This document shows, piece by piece, positions 1 through 8,069 of a stretch of 64,000 bases of DNA. A program made the position numbers and the translations under genes. Each line of letters opens with the position of its first letter. Positions within the stretch are counted from its first letter, which is position 1. Source of the stretch: Streptomyces sp. BHT-5-2 (lineage in GTDB: Bacteria; Actinomycetota; Actinomycetes; Streptomycetales; Streptomycetaceae). The stretch covers positions 248,001 to 312,000 of the forward strand of contig NZ_CP081497.1 of NCBI RefSeq assembly GCF_019774615.1, given 5' to 3'. The notes below the pieces were generated by a model, which saw only the letters and a list, made by a program, of their open reading frames with translations, was not told the origin of the DNA and did no database searches.

Positions 1-701
1 GCAAGATCGGCCCCGCCGAGTTCGAGGACACCTTCTACGGCGGCGGCTACAACTTCCTGCGCTGGCCGCAGATGGCGACGGCGCTGTCGGCCTACCTCAC
101 CAAGAACGACACCCGCCCGCTGCGGATCGCCTACAACCGCTACGCGGCCCCTGGCGCCGACGACGGCACGTTCCCGGCGTACAACGCGGTCCAGTGCACC
201 GAGAACAACTGGCCGCGCGACTGGCAGTTCTGGAAGAAGGACCAGGCCGAGGTCGACGCCGTCGCACCCTTCTACACCTACAACAACATGTGGTACAACG
301 CCGCTTGCATGTTCTGGCCCTATCAGGGCAACCAGGCCGGCCGACTGAAGATCACCGGAAAGGGCCTGCCGCCGGCCCTGCTCTTCCAGGCCACCGAGGA
401 CGCCCCCACCCCCTACCCGGGCGCGATCGCCATGCACAAGGCGCTGCCCGGATCCAAGCTGGTCGTCCAGAAGGGCGGCAGCTTCCACGAGATCCTGTTC
501 CACGGCAACGCCTGCCTGGACGACACCTTCACCGCCTACCTGCGAAACGGGCATCTCCCCACCGGCAAGGGCCTCATCGCCAAGACCTGCGCACCCGAAC
601 CCGACCCCGCCCCGGTCTACGTGACCCCGACACCCACCACCATGAAGGCCGAGCCCGGCCTCCCGGCCACCGACCCCCAAGCCATCCACGGCATCAGGTG
701 A
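1..701 (+). CDS. Secreted-type alpha/beta hydrolase, TAP-like C-terminal part (5' truncated)
   Basis: The open frame is already running at base 3, so the N-terminus lies outside the window. The visible 230 or so residues resemble the C-terminal TAP-like domain of streptomycete tripeptidyl aminopeptidases and related S33 alpha/beta hydrolases. The stretch LLFQATEDAPTPY carries the expected late acidic residue of the triad, and GSFHEIL carries the expected histidine, although the usual 'GHG' around it is altered. Several Cys residues suit an extracellular enzyme. The last 25 residues are Pro/Thr-rich. The signal peptide and nucleophile serine cannot be seen, so substrate preference (aminopeptidase or other peptidase/esterase) is open. 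Confidence 0.75.
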   Translation, partial: KIGPAEFEDTFYGGGYNFLRWPQMATALSAYLTKNDTRPLRIAYNRYAAPGADDGTFPAYNAVQCTENNWPRDWQFWKKDQAEVDAVAPFYTYNNMWYNAACMFWPYQGNQAGRLKITGKGLPPALLFQATEDAPTPYPGAIAMHKALPGSKLVVQKGGSFHEILFHGNACLDDTFTAYLRNGHLPTGKGLIAKTCAPEPDPAPVYVTPTPTTMKAEPGLPATDPQAIHGIR

Positions 702-1054
702 CGGGACACAGCGCTTCCGCACCCGCAGAGTCGTACGCCGGGCTCGACGGTCGACCCGGAGGACGTGTTCTCGCGTGCGGTCCAGACCGTACGCCCGATG
801 GGCACCCGCCCCGACGAGGCCCGGCTGGCCGTCGCCGTCAGCAAGCGGGGCCTGCCGGTCGGACGACCCGGCCGCCTGCCCGACCGCCCGGAAGAACGCC
901 GCGACCTGCGCCACAACGCTGGACGGCGGCTACGGCATTGCCAAGGCCATCATGATGGTGGACCCCTGAGGTACACGATTCGCGGGCGGTTATCCTGGCG
1001 TTCGGCGTCGGATGCCGCCCGCTCCGCCGTTCTGACGCGCAAGGAGGAGGCGCA
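702..1054. other. Intergenic stretch with possible decayed coding sequence
   Basis: No intact gene can be supported here. On the plus strand one frame reads protein-like from about 735 to 850 (FSRAVQTVRPMGTRPDEARL) and a second frame reads protein-like from about 850 to 969, ending LDGGYGIAKAIMMVDP before a stop. This is what a single frameshifted gene remnant would look like. I do not recognise the family. The last 20 bases contain the strong ribosome binding site of the next gene. Confidence 0.25.
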
Positions 1055-1549
1055 GTGAAGGATCTCCGGCGGCCGGAGGAAGAACCCACTTGGGCTTCGC
1101 TGTCCCGTCGGGAAAGAGCGCTCGCCGTCTCCGGCATGACCGGCCTGGGCCTCGGTGTCGTGACAGTCGTGGCCGTTGTTGTCCTTCTGGGTGTCCTCCT
1201 CGTCGCGTCGGCCTCCCGCAATCTGATCCAATCGGACGGGGCGGGCCCGTTGTTCTGGGGTGCTTTTCTGTGCCTTCCTTGCGGGCTGCTCGCCGGCATC
1301 TTCCTCTGGCCGCTGCGTCTTCTGCTGCGCCTGCCGTCCGTCCCGGGGAAGGCGAAGCGCGGCGCAGAGATGGGGTTGTCGGCGGCGACGACGTTCCTCG
1401 CGGCGTTGTTCGTCGAATCCTGCACGCCCGGGCTGTACGTGCGGCAGCCATGGCTGCCGGCCCTGCTGGCCACGCTCCTGGTGGCGCTGGCCAATGTGGT
1501 CGTCCATCGCTTTGAGGAACGCAAGAAGCGGCGGGAAAGCCGAGGTTGA
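1055..1549 (+). CDS. Small multi-pass membrane protein, unknown function
   Basis: The product is 164 residues and begins at a GTG preceded by the strong ribosome binding site AAGGAGGAGG (1041-1050). After a charged N-terminal tail (residues 1-24) there are four hydrophobic segments at about 26-52, 66-90, 104-122 and 131-148, followed by a basic tail (EERKKRRE). I do not recognise the family and no catalytic motif is visible. It stands alone between a hydrolase and a broken DedA gene. The start and strand are well supported by the ribosome binding site and codon use; the function is not predicted. Confidence 0.6.
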   Translation: MKDLRRPEEEPTWASLSRRERALAVSGMTGLGLGVVTVVAVVVLLGVLLVASASRNLIQSDGAGPLFWGAFLCLPCGLLAGIFLWPLRLLLRLPSVPGKAKRGAEMGLSAATTFLAALFVESCTPGLYVRQPWLPALLATLLVALANVVVHRFEERKKRRESRG

Positions 1550-1666
1550 GGCGCGAAGGGTACGTGGGTGGGGTCCCGCTCACGGCGGGGCATCGTGGAA
1601 AGCCGCAGTGCGGGCGGGAGGTCGACCGCATGGTGTGGTGCCGGCTCGCTGCCCAGCGTGAACGGC

Positions 1667-2029
1667 ATGATCGCAATGTCGGCCGCCGCGCCGTTTCTCG
1701 CGTCTTCTGCCGGACCTGCCGGCGGTGTCGCCGGGTGGGCCGTCGAGGTCATGGGCGTCCTCGGCGCCGCCGGGGCGGGGGTGGCCAGTCTCGTCGACAC
1801 CGTGCTGCCGTTCGTTCCGAGCGAGATCGTCCTTCCCGTCGCCGGATTCGCGGCCGGGCAGGGCCGGTTGAGCCTGGGGGCCGTCATCGTCGGGACCACC
1901 GTCGGCTACCTCCTGACCGCCGGCCCGTGGACGCCGAACGGCGCCGCCATGAGGCGGCTGCCGCGGGACGGCGGCGCGAACCGCCGGGTCCCGGCGGTGC
2001 TCCGCTCCCTCGGAAGCCAGGGGCCCTGA
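1667..2029 (+). pseudogene. Truncated DedA/SNARE-associated (VTT) membrane protein
   Basis: The first 90 or so residues read like the N-terminus of a DedA-family flippase or transporter: a membrane helix, then VLPFVPSEIVLPVAGFAAGQ, which matches the conserved DedA 'LP.PSE..L..AG' segment, and a second helix. DedA proteins are normally about 200 residues. Here the homology stops after GTTVGYLL and a roughly 40-residue Arg/Pro-rich tail of no recognisable kind follows to the stop. The central arginine/glycine region and all C-terminal helices are missing. I read this as a gene cut by a deletion. The ATG at 1667 is the likely original start. Confidence 0.55.
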
Positions 2030-2080
2030 CTGGGCGGGCATGGGGTGCGCGCCGGTCAGGGCCCTGGTGGGGGAGTGGGG

Positions 2081-2773
2081 TCAGGGTGTGTGGAGGGACC
2101 ACTTGTCGCCGTCTATGCGGGTTGCGCCGGGGAGGGCGATGAGTTCGGGTTTGAAGAGGGGAGGGGCGTCCATGGCGGGTTCCCAGGTGGCGAGTTCCTC
2201 GTCCTGGGGGACCTCGACGTGCCGGCCCTCGGCGAGGTCGGTGACGACGCGTATCAGCAGGCGCACGCCGAGCGGGGCCAGGTGGTCGCGCCACAGGCTC
2301 TGCGGGGTCGAGTCCGGGGGGACGAACAGGTGCTCCTGGGCGGCGATCGGGCCGGCGTCGGTGCGTTCGGTGAGGTGGTAGACGCTCCCGCCCGTCACCT
2401 TCTCCCCGTCGCGGATCGTCCAGCGGATCGCGTCCCGGCCGCGGTGCAGCGGCAGCAGACTGGGGTGGTAGCCGATGGTCGCGACATTGGCCCTGGCACG
2501 GGTCCGGCGGCCGATGAAGGCGTGCGAGTGCGCGGCGACGATGAGGTCCACCCCGTCCGGGATGTGCATCGCGCGCAGTTCGGCCGAGTCCGTCCACTGG
2601 ATGCTCCTGGGGTACGCCCAGGAGCGCAGGCGGTCCCAGGACAGCGCGTTGCCGTCGTCGGAGTGCCCCTTGCGCAGCCGGGGGGCGGCCACGCCCACGA
2701 TCTGGTGGCCTTCGTCGCACAGGGCCTCCGCGACCTGCACCGCGAATGCCCCTTGTCCTGAAATGTAGATCTT
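2081..2773 (-). CDS. lctF: Formyltransferase (10-formyl-THF dependent), LctF-like starter-unit enzyme
   Basis: The protein is 230 residues and starts at GTG (2773), five bases after GGGAG; an upstream ATG at 2836 would add an unlikely 21-residue tail. It has the N-terminal fold of GART/Fmt-type formyltransferases, with HPSLLPLHRGRD and, later, TDAGPIAAQEH carrying the catalytic Asp. The canonical N-x-H is G-Y-H here, so the usual Asn is absent. It is the last gene of the PKS-NRPS operon, 222 bases after the mbtH-like gene. From memory, LctF of the lactacystin pathway formylates coenzyme A to give the formyl starter unit; that activity is inferred by context. A siderophore-type N-formyltransferase is the alternative. 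Confidence 0.8.
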   Translation of the reverse strand, partial: KIYISGQGAFAVQVAEALCDEGHQIVGVAAPRLRKGHSDDGNALSWDRLRSWAYPRSIQWTDSAELRAMHIPDGVDLIVAAHSHAFIGRRTRARANVATIGYHPSLLPLHRGRDAIRWTIRDGEKVTGGSVYHLTERTDAGPIAAQEHLFVPPDSTPQSLWRDHLAPLGVRLLIRVVTDLAEGRHVEVPQDEELATWEPAMDAPPLFKPELIALPGATRIDGDKWSLHTP

Positions 2774-2995
2774 CACTCGCGCTCCCGGCGGTCGCTGGTC
2801 GGGTGTCTGTTCGGTACGGCTGAGAGAGCGCTCCACCAGGGCACGGGAACGGCCGGTCGCGGCTCCGGTGTCCGGTGCGTTCGCGCGCGGGGTTCGTCGT
2901 CCCGGGCCGATGGGGGAGGCCCTTGTGGCGGCGGGCGGTCCGGTCGGGCTCCGGGGGCCGGTCGTGCGTCGTGCCGGGCCGGCCCCCGGAGCGGG

Positions 2996-3193
2996 TCAGG
3001 GCGTCGGTGTCCCCGCCAGTGTCGTGAAGTGCGCTTCGACGTAGTCGAGGGCGCCGTCGCGAGCGGTGGCGGTGTGGACGATCCGCCAGCCCGCGGGCAC
3101 CTTCAGGTGCGGTCGCCACAGGGCGTGCCGGCCACCGGCGTCGGCCACGACCAGCCAGTCACCGTCACCGCCGTCGAAGGGGTTGCCGCTCAT
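2996..3193 (-). CDS. lctE: MbtH-like protein, adenylation-domain partner
   Basis: This is a 65-residue MbtH-family protein. It opens with NPFD, followed by the DG-x-W pair, the HALWRPHLKVPAGW core (the conserved SLWP...PxGW) and YVEAHFTTL (conserved YVE..W.D.RP, with the Trp and RP replaced). MbtH proteins bind and stabilise adenylation domains, so its partner is the A domain encoded at 6249-8069. The ATG overlaps the stop of the P450 gene in TGATG, which shows translational coupling within the operon. SalE holds this place in the salinosporamide cluster, as I remember it. Confidence 0.88.
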   Translation of the reverse strand: MSGNPFDGGDGDWLVVADAGGRHALWRPHLKVPAGWRIVHTATARDGALDYVEAHFTTLAGTPTP

Positions 3194-4431
3194 CAGTCGA
3201 CCTCTTTCAGTCCGGAGTGGTCGGGCCGGAACCGCACCGGCAGCGTGGAGAACCCGGTCAGGAAGTTGGACCGGATGGGCAGCGCCGCACCGGTCCGCTC
3301 GAACCCGGTGGTGAAGTCCCGCAACGCCGTGAGCAGTTCGGCGATCTCCACCTTGGCCAGGTACGAGCCGACGCAGAAGTGCGGTCCGTAGCCGAAGGCC
3401 AGGTGCCTGTTGGGGGTGCGGCCGAGGTCGAACGCCCCGGGCCGGTCGAAGACCCGCTCGTCCCGGTTGCCGGAGGCGTGCCAGAGCGTGACGATCTCGC
3501 CCGGCCGCAGCCGTACGCCGTGCAGTTCGGTCTCGCGGACGACACTGCGCCCGAAGTGCATGGTGGGGGACGCCCAGCGCAGCACCTCGTCGACGGCGGT
3601 GTCGATCGCGACCTCGCCGTGCTTGAGCCGCCGCCACTGCTCGGGCTGAGCCGCGAGCGTGTGGACGCTGTCGATCATCGTCAGCCGGCTGGTCTCGTCG
3701 CCGCCGATGATGAGGCTGTAGCAGTTGAGGACGATGTCCTCGTCGGACAGCGGCACACCGTCGATGGAGCTGGCGACCAGCATGCTGATCACGTCGTCGC
3801 CCGGCGACTCGCGCCGCTCCTCGACCATGTCCATGAAGTACAGCAGGATCTCGTTGCGGGCCATCTCGGAGTCGACCTCGTCGACGTCCTCGGCGTCGGT
3901 CGACAGCGCGGTCTTGGTCTGGGCGAGCAGGTGGTCCCGGTCCTGCTCGGGCACGCCGAGCAGGTTGGAGATGGTGTTCATCGGGATCCGGCCGGCGATC
4001 TGCTCGGCGAAGTCGCAGCCACCGGCCGCGACCGCCTCGCGGATCAGCTGCCGGGTGTTGACCCGCACCGCCGCCGCCACCTCGCTGAGCACCCGCGGCG
4101 AGAGCACCCGCTGAAGGATCTTGCGCAGCTCGTGGTGCCGGTGCCCGTCGGTGACGGCCAGCATCCGGCCGGCGCCGGCGTCCCCGCCGCCCAGCAGCGT
4201 GACGAGCACGTTGCCGCGTTCGGAGGTGAAGTGCACGTCGTCGCGGTAGGTGGCCAGGATGTCCTCGTGGCGGGAGACCACCCAGAAGCCGCGGCGGCCG
4301 TCGACCGGGGGGTTCCAGTGCACCGGTGCGGTGTCCCGCAGGTGGCGCCAGAACCCGTCGAGGTCGTGCTCCGCGAACGTGCCGGGGTCGCCGAGGTCCA
4401 CGGTGTCCAGTGCTGGTGTGGTCACGGTCAC
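3193..4431 (-). CDS. lctD: Cytochrome P450, aminoacyl-PCP beta-hydroxylase type
   Basis: The product is 412 residues. The I-helix motif is GGDETS (243-248), the K-helix E-x-x-R is E282/R285, and the heme loop FGYGPHFCVG places the thiolate ligand at Cys353. The GG(D/N/H)ET variant of the I-helix is familiar from P450s that hydroxylate amino acids tethered to a peptidyl carrier protein (NovI, NikQ, SalD type). It starts at GTG 4431 inside GTGA, overlapping the cyclase stop by four bases. I infer that it beta-hydroxylates the amino acid held on the PCP of the NRPS protein, supplying the secondary alcohol of the final bicycle. Redox partners are not encoded next to it; a ferredoxin reductase-like gene lies at 53601. 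Confidence 0.85.
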   Translation of the reverse strand: MTVTTPALDTVDLGDPGTFAEHDLDGFWRHLRDTAPVHWNPPVDGRRGFWVVSRHEDILATYRDDVHFTSERGNVLVTLLGGGDAGAGRMLAVTDGHRHHELRKILQRVLSPRVLSEVAAAVRVNTRQLIREAVAAGGCDFAEQIAGRIPMNTISNLLGVPEQDRDHLLAQTKTALSTDAEDVDEVDSEMARNEILLYFMDMVEERRESPGDDVISMLVASSIDGVPLSDEDIVLNCYSLIIGGDETSRLTMIDSVHTLAAQPEQWRRLKHGEVAIDTAVDEVLRWASPTMHFGRSVVRETELHGVRLRPGEIVTLWHASGNRDERVFDRPGAFDLGRTPNRHLAFGYGPHFCVGSYLAKVEIAELLTALRDFTTGFERTGAALPIRSNFLTGFSTLPVRFRPDHSGLKEVD

Positions 4432-6212
4432 CAGTCCGTACGCCAGAGCCGACGCGGCCGGAACGGGTAGGTGGGCAGCGGCACGCGGTGGCTGGCCTCC
4501 CCCCGGTGCAGGGAGCCGAAGTCCACCCGCTCGCCGTTCACCCAGGCCGCGGCGAGGTCGAACAGCGCCGGTCCGTCCTGGCCGGACGGCACGATCCCCT
4601 CGTCGTTGCGGCCGAGGGAGGCAACGTCCACCTGCGGCGCGGCACCGGTCGCGGCGGACTGGCCGCGGGGCGAGCCGGCGGACAGCGCCTCGATCAGCTC
4701 CGCGCGGCTGCGGACCACCGCCGCCCACCGGCGGTCCATCACCTTGCGGCCCAGGTTGAGGCTGTAGCAGACATCGTCCAGACGCAGGTCCGGGTCGGCC
4801 ACCAGCCAGTCCTTGAGCCGGGTGCGCTGACGCGCCAGCGCCTCGTCGTCCAGGGCGGACAGCGTGGCCAGGCGGGGCCGGCCGGCGACCTCGGGCGCGC
4901 GCTCGGCGAGGGTCGGCGGCTCCTCCAGCACCAGGTGCGCGTTGTAGCCGCCGCCACCGATCGCCGTGGCGCCCGCCCGGCGGATGCCGGACTCCGGCTC
5001 CCAGTCGGCCACTTCGAGCTGCGGGACGAACGGGGTGCTGGGGAAGTCGATGTCCTCGTTGACGTCCGTCAGGTTGATCGTCGGCGCCAGCTTCCTGTGG
5101 TACAGCGCCAGCGCGGCCTTCGCGGCACCGAAGCCGCCCGCGACCACGCCGCCGTGGCCCACGTTGCCCTTGACGCCGCCGATCGAGCAGGTGCCGGTCT
5201 GCTTGCCGAACGCCATGCTCACCGCGTGCACTTCGAGTTCGTCGGTCATCGGCAGACCGAGGCCGTTGGCCTCGTACATGGACACCGTGTCCGGGGTGAC
5301 GCCGCCGACCTCCATGGCGTTGGCGATGCAGGCGCTCAGCCGCTCGGGCTGGGCCAGACCGTAGGCCACCGCGCTGACCCCGTTGTTGTTGATGGCCGAA
5401 CCCTTGATCACGGCGTAGATGTGGTCGCGGGCGGCGACGGCCTCGGCCAGCGGCTTGAGCAGCATCGTGACGACACCGCTGGACAGCACGGCGCCGGTGC
5501 CGTTGGCGTCGAACGGTCGGCAGTGGCCGTCCTTGGACAGGATGCGGTTCTCCTCCCACAGGTGGCCACGCGGGTGCGGCAGGCGGACCATCGCGCCGCC
5601 GGCTATCGCCATGTCGGTCTGGCCGAGCAGCAGCGACTGGCAGGCCAGGTGCACCGCGTAGTGGAAGCCGGCGCAGGCGGTGGTGACGGTGACGGCCTCA
5701 CCGGTCAGCCCCAGGTAGTACAGGGCGTTGGACGTCATGGTGTCCGGCGACCACGCCAGGCCGTGCTCGATCGCCTCGGGACCGACCGACACCCGGTCCG
5801 GCGGAGAGCTGTAGAGGGCGGCGGTCTGCGGGTTGTTGGCGCCGTAGACGCCCACCTCGCCGCCGACCCGGTCCGGGTCGTAGCCGCCGTCCTCCAGCGC
5901 CTCCCAGGCACTCTCCACGAACAGCCGGTTCTCCGGGGTCATCGCGGCGGCCATCCGGTCGCTGATGCCGAACACCGACGGGTCGAACGCGTCGTACCCG
6001 TCGAGCACGCCGCAGGCCGGCACGTAGAACGGGTTGTTGATCAGGGTCTCGTCGACGTTGATCTCGTCCTTGGACAGGAACCGCACGGACTCCCTGCCGT
6101 GCACGAGGTTGTCCCAGAACTGTTCCTTGGTGCGGGCGCCGGGCGACTTGCACGCCATGCCGATGACGGCCACGTCGCCCGGGTCGTAGTCCTGCTCCGG
6201 ACTGTCGGACAT
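4428..6212 (-). CDS. lctC: Free-standing ketosynthase-like cyclase (SalC/LctC type)
   Basis: The 594-residue protein is a ketosynthase (about 10-430) with a linker and the post-AT tail YPFRPRRLW but no acyltransferase. The active-site Cys is present (TTACAGF, Cys180), as are Lys348 and the second His (KGNVGH, His353). The first catalytic His of the usual EAHGTG is replaced by Asn (EANGLG, Asn316), so normal decarboxylative condensation is not expected. SalC of the salinosporamide cluster is the nearest known logic: such a protein takes the PCP-bound intermediate, forms the gamma-lactam by an intramolecular aldol step and closes the beta-lactone with release. AGGAG precedes the ATG; the gene lies 36 bases after the NRPS gene. 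Confidence 0.85.
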   Translation of the reverse strand: MSDSPEQDYDPGDVAVIGMACKSPGARTKEQFWDNLVHGRESVRFLSKDEINVDETLINNPFYVPACGVLDGYDAFDPSVFGISDRMAAAMTPENRLFVESAWEALEDGGYDPDRVGGEVGVYGANNPQTAALYSSPPDRVSVGPEAIEHGLAWSPDTMTSNALYYLGLTGEAVTVTTACAGFHYAVHLACQSLLLGQTDMAIAGGAMVRLPHPRGHLWEENRILSKDGHCRPFDANGTGAVLSSGVVTMLLKPLAEAVAARDHIYAVIKGSAINNNGVSAVAYGLAQPERLSACIANAMEVGGVTPDTVSMYEANGLGLPMTDELEVHAVSMAFGKQTGTCSIGGVKGNVGHGGVVAGGFGAAKAALALYHRKLAPTINLTDVNEDIDFPSTPFVPQLEVADWEPESGIRRAGATAIGGGGYNAHLVLEEPPTLAERAPEVAGRPRLATLSALDDEALARQRTRLKDWLVADPDLRLDDVCYSLNLGRKVMDRRWAAVVRSRAELIEALSAGSPRGQSAATGAAPQVDVASLGRNDEGIVPSGQDGPALFDLAAAWVNGERVDFGSLHRGEASHRVPLPTYPFRPRRLWRTDW

Positions 6213-6248
6213 GAAAGGCTCCTGCTCGAGTGGGGTGGATGGGGGCTT

Positions 6249-8069
6249 TCAGCTGCCGTTGGAGGCGGCCCGGCCGCGCAGCGCGGCGCGGCGGACGGTG
6301 CCGCGGCGGCGGGCCGACTGGACCATCTCGGGGGTGGCGCCGCTCTCGTCGTCGAGCCAGCGGCCGAGGGAGTGGATGTCCCGGAAGCTGAAGAGGTCGG
6401 GCACCCGGACCCGGCGGTCGAACCGCCGGGTCATCAGCCTGGCCAACCGGACCAGCAGCAGCGAGTCGCCGCCGAGGTCGTAGAAGGCGGCCCGGACGTC
6501 GATGCTCGCCGGTTCGAGGCCGAGCAGCTGGCCCCAGATCTCCGACAGCGCCACCTCGGTCGGCGTGCCGGCGGCCGTCACGGGGCGCCCGGCGTCGGCG
6601 GCCGGCGGCTCGGGCAGCGCGCCGCGGTCGAGCTTGCCGCCCGGCGTCAGCGGCAGCGCGGGCAGGAACACGAGCGCCCCGGGCACCATGTACTCGGGCA
6701 GCTCGGCGGCGAGCTTGCCGGTGATGGTGGACTGCAGCTCGGCGTCCGCCCAGACGCCGTCCCGCGCGTCGCCCTCGGGCACGACGTAGCCGACGAGCCG
6801 GCGGCCCCGGACGGCGGCGGCGGCTTCCCGGACCTCGGGGCAGTCGGTCAGCCGGGCCTCGACCTCCTCCAGCTCGATGCGGTGCCCGCGCACCTTGACC
6901 TGGTTGTCGGTGCGGCCGACGAACTCCAGCTCGCCGCCGTCGGTCAACTGGACGACGTCGCCGGTGCGGTACATGCGCTCGCCGTCCAGGAACGGGTCCG
7001 GCACGAACCGTTCGGCGGTGGTGCGCGGCCGGTTGACGTAGCCGGGGGCCAGGCCCGCGCCGCCGAGGTAGAGCTCACCGGGGACGCCAGCCGGCAGCGG
7101 CCGGAGGTCCTCGTCGAGCACATAGACCCGGGCGCCGGGCGACGGCGGGCCGATCGTGGGCTCACCGGCGCCGTCCTTCGGCACCGGCCCGAAGGTGCAG
7201 AAGACCGTCCCCTCGGTGGGGCCGTAGGCGTTGAAGACCCGGTCGGCGCCGGTCTCCTGGTACACCCGGTCCACCAGCTTGCGGTGCAGGGGCTCGCCGC
7301 CGAACACGACCGTGCGCAGGTTCGGGGGCAGGCCGCCGGCGTCGAGCAGGCTGTTCATCACCGAGGGAATGGCGTGGAGATGGGTGATCCGGTCGACGTG
7401 CGGGCTCTCGGGCAGATGGACGGCGCTCTCCACGAGCACGACGGCGCCGCCCCGGCACAGTGCGGGGAAGATCTCCATCACGGACATGTCGAAGCAGATC
7501 GAGGCGGCCGCGGAGACGCCGCTGCGGTCGCAGCCGTCGAGGACCCGGTCCATCGCGTCCAGCATGGCGACGCAGCCGCTGTGCCGGATGGCCACGCCCT
7601 TGGGGCGGCCGGTGGAGCCCGAGGTGTAGATCACGTACGCGGTGTCGGCGGGCACGACCGGCACCGGCTTCGTGCCGGGCTCGGTCTTCACGGTCCCGTC
7701 CAGCACGACCACGGTCGGGCCGGCCGGGCAGTTGGCCCGGGAGGCGGGCGTGGTCAGCAGCAGGCGGGTCCCGCTGTCCCGGACCATGAGGTCCAGCCGC
7801 TCGGTCGGATACCTCGGGTCCAGCGGCACATAGCAGGAGCCGGCGCTCAGGATGGCCAGGAGGCCGACGAGCAGGTCGGGGGTGCGCTCGATGCACAGGC
7901 CGACCGGGACGCCGGGGCCGGCGCCCTCGGTGGCCAGCCGTTCGCCCAGCGCGCGGGACCGCTCGTGCAGCTCGCGGTAGGTCAGGACGCCGGCGTCGGC
8001 GTGCACCGCGACGGCGTCGGGCTTCGCCTCGGCCTGTGCGACGAACTCGGTGTACAGGGTCTGGGTCAC
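6249..8069 (-). CDS. lctB: NRPS protein, adenylation-PCP
   Basis: The protein has 606 residues: an adenylation domain (about 1-490) and a peptidyl carrier domain (about 503-575), then a basic tail. Visible A motifs are YTSGSTGRPKG (148-158), NAYGPTE (280-286) and the C-terminal catalytic Lys479 (PGGKLDR). The carrier serine is Ser536 in LGGDSL. Read by eye against GrsA, the specificity residues are D-M-M-A-V-G-A-V-F-K, which fits a hydrophobic side chain; leucine is inferred from the proposed product, not proven by the code. There is no condensation or thioesterase domain. The GTG start lies in GTGA overlapping the PKS stop. It should hand its aminoacyl-PCP to the P450, the upstream C domain and the cyclase. 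Confidence 0.88.
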   Translation of the reverse strand: MTQTLYTEFVAQAEAKPDAVAVHADAGVLTYRELHERSRALGERLATEGAGPGVPVGLCIERTPDLLVGLLAILSAGSCYVPLDPRYPTERLDLMVRDSGTRLLLTTPASRANCPAGPTVVVLDGTVKTEPGTKPVPVVPADTAYVIYTSGSTGRPKGVAIRHSGCVAMLDAMDRVLDGCDRSGVSAAASICFDMSVMEIFPALCRGGAVVLVESAVHLPESPHVDRITHLHAIPSVMNSLLDAGGLPPNLRTVVFGGEPLHRKLVDRVYQETGADRVFNAYGPTEGTVFCTFGPVPKDGAGEPTIGPPSPGARVYVLDEDLRPLPAGVPGELYLGGAGLAPGYVNRPRTTAERFVPDPFLDGERMYRTGDVVQLTDGGELEFVGRTDNQVKVRGHRIELEEVEARLTDCPEVREAAAAVRGRRLVGYVVPEGDARDGVWADAELQSTITGKLAAELPEYMVPGALVFLPALPLTPGGKLDRGALPEPPAADAGRPVTAAGTPTEVALSEIWGQLLGLEPASIDVRAAFYDLGGDSLLLVRLARLMTRRFDRRVRVPDLFSFRDIHSLGRWLDDESGATPEMVQSARRRGTVRRAALRGRAASNGS

